A DNA stretch of 5,005 nt from CAYRLZ01 sp964425275 (lineage in GTDB: Bacteria; Hydrothermota; Tepidihabitantia; Tepidihabitantales; JBDRVQ01), in contig CAYRLZ010000007.1 in assembly GCA_964425275.1 (NCBI GenBank), positions 1-5,005 on the forward strand. Reading direction: 5' to 3'. Under the pieces are notes generated by a model, which was not told where the DNA came from, did no database searches, and saw only the letters and a program-made list of their open reading frames with translations. Below are positions 1 to 5,005 of the stretch, piece after piece (positions within the stretch are counted from its first letter, which is position 1; each line of letters opens with the position of its first letter). The translations under genes were made by a program, and so were the position numbers.

Positions 1-72
1 AGGATAACCGAGAAGGAATATTTTGAAGTTATAGATTATGCCAAAGGTTTAGGTCTGCACCGGGGGTTTTAG
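1..72 (+). CDS. C-terminal end of a rightward gene, possibly radical SAM family (partial)
   Basis: An open frame enters from the left edge in phase with base 1 and ends at TAG (70-72), giving 23 residues, RITEKEYFEVIDYAKGLGLH followed by RGF. The pattern of Arg-Ile-Thr, an acidic/Tyr helix, then a Gly-Leu-containing end resembles the C-terminal tail of some radical SAM proteins related to pyruvate-formate-lyase activating enzymes. This is a memory-based resemblance on a very short tail; no iron-sulfur motif is inside the window, so the function is not established. The gene converges on the endonuclease gene and their stop codons overlap by 4 nt (69-72), which supports both ends being real. 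No terminator hairpin is visible between them. I am fairly confident it is a coding tail and much less sure of the family. Confidence 0.5.
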   Translation, partial: RITEKEYFEVIDYAKGLGLHRGF

Positions 73-813
73 TATTGAGAGTGAATGGGAAGGTTAGGAA
101 TTCCGGTTATCTCTTCGGGTTTTAGACCTTTAGCCAAATAAATCGCTTCAACCCGATAAACATCCTTGCCTCTCTTTTCACTCAATACCTTAAATTTTGG
201 TTCACTGACGTATTTGTATCGGAAATCCTTTGCCTTTTTCACACCGCCTTTGCCGCTGCGAAATATCTTCTTACCATAGATTGAGAATAGTTGACCGTTG
301 GGGATAGAGATTAAAAGAAAGGCTCGGATATTGGACTGGGCATGTTCGTGAATAATCAGAAGGCAATAGTTGAGGCAGGGTTTCTTTCCTTTTTCATAAT
401 AAGTTGGGAGATTGGGGGCGAAGAGGCTATTGATTCCGTAAGATGTTTGATTTATCCCGATGTTTACTTTTCCTTTGTAGTCGGCTTCGTTGTTGAAAAT
501 CGCAGTTTTTACTTCAATATGTAAATAACAATCGGGTATTTCAAAGAATAGGTCAGAACCGATTAGGGGAAGAATTGGGGAATTTTAGGATGGGGGCAAA
601 AAAGTGATGGAAGATGCGCTCGGCACCGGTTTCTAAATCCGAAGAATTGTAACCTTTTCGAGCAGTCTTTTTGAATTTTTCATACCAGTCAGAGATAATT
701 TTAATCCGTGAGTTTAAGCCTTCAATTACCTTCTTTAAGTCCTGGATTAAGGAGATAGCAATGAAGTCAAAATACTTTCTCTCCAATTTCTCCAACTCAA
801 AGTCACTCAACAT
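69..813 (-). pseudogene. Type II restriction endonuclease-like gene, PD-(D/E)XK fold, interrupted by a one-base frameshift
   Basis: Translation starts at ATG (813-811) and runs 86 codons to TGA at 555-553. The next frame is open from about 584 to TAA at 71-69 and continues the protein smoothly. The span is 745 nt, which is 248 codons plus one extra base, so removing one base gives a product of about 247 residues, ordinary for a Type II enzyme. Spliced, it has an N-terminal helical region with a GAERIFHHFF stretch (about 63-72). This is followed by GSDLFFEIPD and HIEVKT, giving the PD-(D/E)XK pattern Asp87, Glu100, Val, Lys102 (codons near 552-554 and 507-515). The Asp, Glu and Lys codons are all intact but lie downstream of the frameshift. 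No ATG lies in the shifted frame, so the catalytic half is unlikely to be made by itself. The start overlaps the methyltransferase stop by 11 nt, with no obvious Shine-Dalgarno sequence, suggesting translational coupling. Pairing with the methyltransferase is the main support for a restriction role; the recognition site is unknown. A sequencing or assembly error is a live alternative to true decay. Confidence 0.75.
556..584 (-). other. Interval that must contain the endonuclease frameshift
   Basis: Only here are both frames open: the upstream frame closes at TGA 555-553, and the downstream frame is closed above by TAA 587-585. On the coding strand the interval has two runs of four C (577-580 and 566-569 as G on the plus strand) followed by TAATCGG. 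Dropping one base from either run, or one A of the TAA-like triplet, restores a frame leading into GSDL. The shift needed is +1 (skip one base). I see no classic -1 slippery heptamer or pseudoknot. A run-length error in a C4 tract would have the same effect. Confidence 0.7.
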
Positions 814-2284
814 AGACTACTTTTGGCATCTCTGGACACCTTCTCTTTATGATATTTAAGTATTCGGGGATTAGTTCAATTAAAATTGCCTTCCGATTTA
901 ATTCTAAGGCTACCTTACCGGTTGTTCCCGAGCCAGCAAATGGGTCCAAAACCGTCCCATCTTTTGGACAGCCGGCGAGGAGGCATCTCCTTACTAATTC
1001 TTCGGGAAAGGGAGCAAAATGGGCCTCCAAGATGGGCTGGAGTTTAATGCTCCAGACATCGCCGGGATTTTTCCCTTTGGGGTGGGTTCTCACGGTCTGT
1101 AAAACCAAATGGGTCTCGGTAACCAATCGGTCATAGAGATTATCAAAGGCAAGGATTTTTTTCAGTTGCCACCAATCCTCAGGCAAGGGAACCGACCCGC
1201 CTTTTCCCCAGTGTTCGGTATCCTTCCGGAACCAATGTCCGGCGGTATCGCGATAACCGAGTTTCTGGTCAATCTCTTTTATCTTTATCCCCTTTTTCTT
1301 GCGCCAGAATTGGAGATAATCAGCTATGAGTGGTTGATATATCTTATATCTTCTTTGTCGGACAAGGTATTCGCCAAAAAGGGCAAGGCGGGCGCCAGGG
1401 GACTGTCCTCGGTTCTCCGGACTTAGGGAATACTTTCCCCGGTAATCTTTAAGAAATAGAGATGGGAAAAGAGAGATTTCTTTCTGGGTTTTTTTCTTTT
1501 CGGACTTCTCGGGTGTTGGGAAAATGGGCAAGGGGAACTGGCCACAATTTCTATGCTTCTCTAAATCAATATCATTCTCAATCCTTTTCTGGCAGGAGGG
1601 GCAGAAAAACTCTACTCCTAATTGCGACTCCTGAGAAAAATCTTGAATTGATTCAATCGTCTTACTGCCACTTTTCCAGAAGACCCGAGCCAAAAGATGC
1701 CCATCTTTATCTTCGTATATCTCTTTTACCACCCCTTCATCCTTCCCGTCTTTTCTTAAAGAGTCTCTCACTGTCATTCCGAGTAAGTCTTCTGGCTTTT
1801 TCTCTTCCTCCTTGGTTCGAGCTGGGAGGCGCAATTCATCAATTGCGAGATAATACTGGTATTTACTCTCTTCTTTCACAAATAGAAATACCGGTTCGTA
1901 GACATTGGTGATTCTCTTCGCAACGGATGAGGGCATAGCATTCGGTTTATGCCAGATTATCTTATTTAAGAGACACCAGCCACTTTTTTGCAGTTCCCAA
2001 GCAACCATTTCGGGAATCAGGAGGAGGTTTTTGTTTTCGTATTTATAACCCAGATTCAAAAAGAATGTGCCGGTTGGTTTTAACAACCTTTTCATTTGGG
2101 AGAAGATTTCTACCAACTTTTTAATGTATTCATAATAGGATTTCTCTTGACCAATCTGTTTGGGGTGTTTGTAGTCCCTCTGTTTCCAATAAGGGGGACT
2201 GGTAATGATGCAGTCAATAGAACTTTCTGGAATTTTGGGCAAAACCTTAAATATATCGCCAATGTAGACAGTTAACCGATCCAT
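803..2284 (-). CDS. Site-specific DNA methyltransferase, beta class, probably cytosine-N4
   Basis: Transfers a methyl group from S-adenosylmethionine to a base in a specific DNA site, protecting it from the partner endonuclease. The catalytic motif IV, TSPPYW (28-33), comes near the N terminus, and the AdoMet motif I, DPFAGSGTT (447-455), near the C terminus; this order defines the beta class. SPPY is typical of N4-cytosine enzymes, whereas N6-adenine enzymes usually have D/NPPY. Other family blocks are NPGDVW (406-411), HFAPFPEELVRRC (422-434), which precedes motif I, and AILIE (466-470) as motif II. Between them lies a long recognition region. It contains an SH3-like Val/Trp/Gly-rich stretch (about 180-215), a CPSC...H..C zinc-finger-like motif (Cys228, Cys231, His244, Cys247), and a helix-turn-helix-like segment (about 319-380) leading into AGHWF and PEDWW. 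At 493 residues it is on the long side because of these parts, and no motif looks broken. The ATG at 2284 is chosen because DRLTVYIGD is the normal start of the fold and a consensus promoter lies just upstream. The gene overlaps the endonuclease start by 11 nt. Adenine specificity cannot be excluded. Confidence 0.93.
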   Translation of the reverse strand: MDRLTVYIGDIFKVLPKIPESSIDCIITSPPYWKQRDYKHPKQIGQEKSYYEYIKKLVEIFSQMKRLLKPTGTFFLNLGYKYENKNLLLIPEMVAWELQKSGWCLLNKIIWHKPNAMPSSVAKRITNVYEPVFLFVKEESKYQYYLAIDELRLPARTKEEEKKPEDLLGMTVRDSLRKDGKDEGVVKEIYEDKDGHLLARVFWKSGSKTIESIQDFSQESQLGVEFFCPSCQKRIENDIDLEKHRNCGQFPLPIFPTPEKSEKKKTQKEISLFPSLFLKDYRGKYSLSPENRGQSPGARLALFGEYLVRQRRYKIYQPLIADYLQFWRKKKGIKIKEIDQKLGYRDTAGHWFRKDTEHWGKGGSVPLPEDWWQLKKILAFDNLYDRLVTETHLVLQTVRTHPKGKNPGDVWSIKLQPILEAHFAPFPEELVRRCLLAGCPKDGTVLDPFAGSGTTGKVALELNRKAILIELIPEYLNIIKRRCPEMPKVVYVE

Positions 2285-2296
2285 ATTTTTATTTTT

Positions 2297-2324
2297 ATTA
2301 TATGCTTTTCCTATTCTCTGTCAA
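2297..2324 (-). promoter_or_regulatory. Consensus sigma-70-type promoter of the methyltransferase gene
   Basis: Reading leftward, the -35 is TTGACA (2324-2319) and the -10 is TATAAT (2302-2297), separated by 16 bp; both hexamers are perfect. The -35 overlaps the TGA stop (2323-2321) of the kinase-helicase gene. Transcription would start about 6-8 nt past the -10, near 2290, leaving a leader of about 5-6 nt before ATG 2284. The only purine-rich ribosome-site candidate (AGGAAAAG) lies between the -35 and -10, so it would not be in this transcript. This allows the methyltransferase to be made independently of the upstream gene. Confidence 0.75.
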
Positions 2325-4915
2325 ATACCGAGCATCTCTGGGAGGAAGCGGGAGACCTCTTGTTTCTTTCCGCCAATTCGCTTCGGATAAGATATATAAA
2401 GTCTTTCCGTTGCCCGGCTGACTGCCACATAACAAAGCCTTCTCTCTTCGGCTAATTTTTTTCGGTCTAGGGTATTGCCGAATAATGGGAAGAGACCTTC
2501 CACCATACCAACCAGGAAAACAATGGGAAATTCCAAACCCTTTGCCGCATGGACGGTTAAGAACCGAACGAAATCCTTTCCCCAGTCAACTAATGCCAAA
2601 TCCTCTAAGAGTTGAATCTTTTCTAAGAATCCTTTGATCCCACCTTCGGCCGACTCCTTCGCCTGATTTGCTAACTCTTGGATATTTCCCATCCTTATCC
2701 TTCCGATTTCCTTCTTTTGCCAGGAGGCAAAGAGAGGGGCATTGGCCGAAATGGCATTAAGGATTACCGCTGGTTTCATTCCCCTTTCACTAAATATTTT
2801 ATTAAGTAAGTCAATGAACTTATCAATTTTTTGATTGGTCCCAGAGAAAAAGAATTTGCCATTTTCAATCTTTAATTTCTCCTCCGAGGAATTAGCCAGC
2901 CAGGCGATAACTGGTCGGGCTGTTTCTTTATCACCTTCGGCGATTGCCCGCATTAGTTGGATTAAATTCCTTATCTCCTCCCTTTCGTAAAACCGCTCAT
3001 CGCCGATTATACTATAAGGAAGGCTGGCTCTTAAAAACCCTTCTTCATAAATCCGGGATTGGGAGTTGGTTCGGTATAAGACCGCAATCTCCGAATAAAA
3101 GCGATGCTCTTTTTTCACTATCTCCTCTATCTTTTTTATGAGAAAGAGCACCTCTTCCTCTTCACTTTCCGCCCCAAACAATTCTGCACTACCTTCCTCT
3201 TTAATCAAGAGGATTGGTTTTCTCTCTTCTTCACCAATCAGGTTTTGACAGATTTGGTAGATTTTTCCCGGGAGGCGGAAGTTAGTATTTAAGTGATAGG
3301 TCTTAATTCCGGGGAAATCCTTTTTGGCTAAAAGGATATTTTCCGGTCGGGCATTTCGCCACTCGTAAATTGATTGAGCGGGGTCACCAGTCAGAAAGAT
3401 ATTCTCTTTGACACTAACGAGAAGGGGTAAGATTTGATATTGAACTGGGGTTAGGTCCTGCAATTCATCAACGAAGATTCGGTTAAAATTAGAGGAATAT
3501 TTTTCACACACCTCGGGAAAATTTTTCAATAGGAAATAGGTATAATAGATTAGGTCATCAAAATCCAAAAGGTTTCTCTCTTTTAAGTAATCCTGATAAC
3601 GGCGGAAGGCTTCCGCGGCTAATTTCTGGAAGGAACTCTTCGCTTCTCGCTCAACCTCTTCGGGCAAGAGAGGAATTGACTTAAATCTTTCAATCATTTT
3701 CTTTATCCTTTCAATCTGCTGACTACCGAGACCAGGGATTTCCAGACGAATTGTTTTGGGGAATGGCTCAATCACAGTGAAGTCGGGACTAAAATCCAAC
3801 AATTCCGCTTCCGCCTTTAAAATCTGGAGGCAGAGGTTATGGAATGTGCCAATTAGAATATCCCGCATCTCTTTTTTTAAGAGTCTTTCCAATCTTTCTT
3901 TTAAGTCTTTGGCTGCCTTCTGGGTGAAGGTGAGGCAGAGGATTGATTCTGGTTCAATCCCTTCTTCCTTTAAGGAGTGATAGACCTTATAGGTTAAGGT
4001 TGTCGTCTTACCACTTCCCGGTCCACCGGTAACGAGAATCTTTTTCTCTTTGGCGGTTATTATTTCCCGCTGCTGTGATGTGAGATTAATCTTAGGTTCA
4101 ACCTTAAATATCGCCAGGGGTTTTATCTCAATGGCTTTACGGAAGAGGAGTTGATAAAATTCCTCAGCGGAGTGCGGTCTTTGCCCTCTATCCTTACTTA
4201 AAGACTTAGTGATTGCCCTATCAAGGGTTGAGGGAAGGGAAGGATTTAAGAATCTTGGTGGGATTGGCTCTTTCTCAAAGACCATCTTTCTTATCTCCTC
4301 TAAACTATCGGCTAAGAAAGGCGGTCTTTTTGTTACCATTTCATATAAGACCGCACCCAGACCGTAGATATCCGACTCAATAAAAAATTTGCCTTCCCAG
4401 GCCTCGGGTGGCATATAGATTGGTGTGCCGGCGATGGAAGCGGAAAGGCTACCTTTCTTTAAGAACTTACCCAGACCGAAGTCGGTAATTTTAACGACCC
4501 CCTCTTCGGAAAAGAGGATATTTTCTGGCTTTAAGTCACGGTGGATAATCCCCTTTTTGTGGGCATAGCCCAATGCAGACAGGCACTGCTCGGCAATTCT
4601 TATGATTAAATTTAACTCTAATTGCTCTTTTTCAATCATCTCCCTTATTGACCACCCCTTCACATATTCGGTAACTAAGATTAGTTTCCCCTGAAGATAA
4701 TCAATATTATAGAAGCGGACGATATTCCTATGTTCCAAAGAGGCAAGGAGCCGCGCTTCTTCTTTTAAGATTTGGATATCTTCGGGTCGCATCCGGGAGA
4801 CCTTCAGGGCAAAATTTTCTTTTAAGATTGTATCAAAGGCTAAATAGACATCACCAAACTGCCCACCACCAAGCCATTGAATAATTCGGTATTTGCCCAG
4901 ACTTTGAGTGAGCAT
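2321..4915 (-). CDS. Fusion of Hanks-type Ser/Thr protein kinase and UvrD/Rep-like SF1 DNA helicase
   Basis: An 864-residue cytoplasmic protein with two complete-looking enzymes. Residues about 9-258 are a PknB-like kinase. They have the glycine loop LGGGQFGDVY (15-24), ATP-binding Lys38 in FALK, catalytic loop HRDLKPEN (125-132, Asp127), DFG (145-147), GTPIYMPPE (163-171) and SDIYGLG (181-187), so it should be active. There is no transmembrane segment or PASTA repeat, unlike many PknB receptors. After a short linker, residues about 275-864 are a 3'-5'-type SF1A helicase. They carry the Q motif LTSQQRE (278-284), Walker A GGPGSGKTTT (297-306), LTFTQKAAKDL (328-338), motif II VDELQD (482-487), GDPAQSIYEWR (510-520), NTNFR (543-547), TVHAAKGLEFPIVF (787-800) and EERRLCYVAVSRA (823-835). 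The segment between motifs IV and V is divergent and somewhat short. The ATG at 4915 fits because the kinase fold begins at residue 8 (GKYRII), and a promoter sits immediately upstream. The methyltransferase follows after 36 bp. A role in phage defence is inferred from the neighbours; a DNA-repair signalling role is the alternative. The domain calls are firm. Confidence 0.95.
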   Translation of the reverse strand: MLTQSLGKYRIIQWLGGGQFGDVYLAFDTILKENFALKVSRMRPEDIQILKEEARLLASLEHRNIVRFYNIDYLQGKLILVTEYVKGWSIREMIEKEQLELNLIIRIAEQCLSALGYAHKKGIIHRDLKPENILFSEEGVVKITDFGLGKFLKKGSLSASIAGTPIYMPPEAWEGKFFIESDIYGLGAVLYEMVTKRPPFLADSLEEIRKMVFEKEPIPPRFLNPSLPSTLDRAITKSLSKDRGQRPHSAEEFYQLLFRKAIEIKPLAIFKVEPKINLTSQQREIITAKEKKILVTGGPGSGKTTTLTYKVYHSLKEEGIEPESILCLTFTQKAAKDLKERLERLLKKEMRDILIGTFHNLCLQILKAEAELLDFSPDFTVIEPFPKTIRLEIPGLGSQQIERIKKMIERFKSIPLLPEEVEREAKSSFQKLAAEAFRRYQDYLKERNLLDFDDLIYYTYFLLKNFPEVCEKYSSNFNRIFVDELQDLTPVQYQILPLLVSVKENIFLTGDPAQSIYEWRNARPENILLAKKDFPGIKTYHLNTNFRLPGKIYQICQNLIGEEERKPILLIKEEGSAELFGAESEEEEVLFLIKKIEEIVKKEHRFYSEIAVLYRTNSQSRIYEEGFLRASLPYSIIGDERFYEREEIRNLIQLMRAIAEGDKETARPVIAWLANSSEEKLKIENGKFFFSGTNQKIDKFIDLLNKIFSERGMKPAVILNAISANAPLFASWQKKEIGRIRMGNIQELANQAKESAEGGIKGFLEKIQLLEDLALVDWGKDFVRFLTVHAAKGLEFPIVFLVGMVEGLFPLFGNTLDRKKLAEERRLCYVAVSRATERLYISYPKRIGGKKQEVSRFLPEMLGI

Positions 4916-4920
4916 ATTTA

Positions 4921-4949
4921 ATTTTATAATATAATTCTCTTGTCGTCAA
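4921..4949 (-). promoter_or_regulatory. Predicted promoter of the kinase-helicase gene, near-leaderless
   Basis: Reading leftward, TTGACG (4949-4944, five of six consensus bases) is followed after 17 bp by TAAAAT (4926-4921, five of six). TATAAA with a 15-bp spacer (4928-4923) is an overlapping alternative -10. Either choice places the transcription start at or within a few nt of the ATG at 4915, so the mRNA would be essentially leaderless. No Shine-Dalgarno sequence is present in this AT-rich stretch. A block ACAAGAGAAT just downstream of the -35 resembles ACAGAGAAT in the methyltransferase promoter. Confidence 0.55.
4925..4935 (+). promoter_or_regulatory. Possible rightward -10 element (two overlapping TATAAT)
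   Basis: The plus strand reads TATAATATAAT, two perfect -10 hexamers sharing one base (4925-4930 and 4930-4935), on top of the leftward -10. The best -35 for the first is TTGAGT (4904-4909, four of six) with a short 15-bp spacer, inside the kinase coding start. It could drive the possible rightward frame at 4959. Because the stretch is AT-rich, TATAAT-like strings arise easily, so confidence is low. Confidence 0.25.
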
Positions 4950-4958
4950 ACCGAAGCG

Positions 4959-5005
4959 ATGATTTTTATGAAGATTTCCGCGGTCTATATCAAACTATAT
5001 GTAGG
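4959..5005 (+). CDS. Possible N-terminal start of a divergent gene (partial, function unknown)
   Basis: An ATG at 4959 (or an in-frame ATG at 4968) opens a frame that runs to the right edge without a stop: MIFMKISAVYIKLYV. All three minus-strand frames between 5005 and the kinase start close quickly, so if this edge is coding it is rightward. There is no visible Shine-Dalgarno sequence. Perfect -10 hexamers lie about 24-29 bp upstream of 4959. Only 15 residues are visible and I do not recognise them; a chance open frame of this length is common. Confidence 0.27.
   Translation, partial: MIFMKISAVYIKLYV

Noticed and set aside
97..104. Palindrome GGAATTCC near the endonuclease C-terminus as a possible target or attachment site
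   Set aside because: It is a short palindrome inside coding sequence, with nothing linking it to the enzyme's specificity.
3..111. 8-bp inverted repeat GATAACCG (3-10) and CGGTTATC (104-111)
   Set aside because: The arms are 93 bp apart and lie inside two different coding tails; the length is within chance expectation.
342..524. 60-residue rightward open frame near the left end
   Set aside because: It is opposite the shifted-frame half of the endonuclease, which carries a recognisable catalytic signature; the rightward frame has no motif.
556..584. Classic programmed -1 frameshift signal in the endonuclease gene
   Set aside because: The required shift is +1, and no X-XXY-YYZ heptamer or following strong stem is visible.
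553..813. 86-residue protein as a stand-alone small gene (for example an antitoxin or controller)
   Set aside because: It has no helix-turn-helix or antitoxin pattern, and the next frame continues the same protein straight into the PD-(D/E)XK residues, so a frameshifted longer gene explains it better.
1462..1911. 149-residue rightward open frame opposite the methyltransferase
   Set aside because: It lies entirely inside the well-supported methyltransferase, has a low-complexity Ser/Leu/Arg composition, and shows no recognisable motif or start signal; it is an antisense shadow.
4978..5001. CCGCGG palindrome and repeated CTATAT at the right edge
   Set aside because: Too short and too close to the edge to distinguish from chance; the repeat has only two copies.

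Overview
This is a compact bacterial region holding a three-gene leftward (minus-strand) block that reads as a genome-defence cassette. In transcription order it encodes: (1) an 864-residue fusion of a Hanks-type Ser/Thr protein kinase with a UvrD/Rep-like superfamily 1 DNA helicase (4915 to 2321); (2) a 493-residue beta-class DNA methyltransferase, probably cytosine-N4, with an embedded zinc-finger-like motif and a helix-turn-helix-like segment (2284 to 803); and (3) a PD-(D/E)XK restriction-endonuclease-like gene (813 to 69) that overlaps the methyltransferase by 11 nt. Gene 3 carries a one-base frameshift just before its catalytic residues. The reading frame calls only its first 86 codons; the rest was recovered by translating the shifted frame.

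Layout: at the left edge is the last 23 residues of a rightward gene, perhaps a radical SAM protein, whose stop codon overlaps the endonuclease stop by 4 nt. The endonuclease remnant, methyltransferase and kinase-helicase then fill almost everything up to 4915. The only intergenic spacers are 36 bp between the kinase-helicase and the methyltransferase, and a short promoter-bearing region upstream of 4915, beyond which a rightward reading frame may begin at the right edge. No gap longer than 300 bases lacks a gene. I saw no tRNA, rRNA, CRISPR array, insertion sequence or convincing intrinsic terminator.

Regulation: the methyltransferase has its own promoter with perfect -35 and -10 hexamers (TTGACA, 16-bp spacer, TATAAT). 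Its -10 lies so close to the ATG that the mRNA leader would be only about 5-6 nt. The kinase-helicase also has a good promoter (TTGACG, 17-bp spacer, TAAAAT) predicted to start transcription at or next to the ATG. None of the three genes has a recognisable Shine-Dalgarno sequence near its start. Leaderless or near-leaderless initiation, plus coupling for the endonuclease, is the simplest reading.

Working model (inference): the methyltransferase and endonuclease form a Type II restriction-modification pair. The kinase-helicase may be a partner that senses or processes DNA and signals by phosphorylation, or an independent gene. The frameshift suggests the endonuclease is dead, expressed by recoding, or affected by a one-base sequence error.

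Organism: sigma-70-type promoters, a UvrD-like helicase and short overlapping genes indicate a bacterium. Base composition is moderately AT-rich, and the proteins are rich in Lys, Glu and Ile, as in many thermophiles and uncultured candidate phyla. I cannot place it more precisely from sequence alone.
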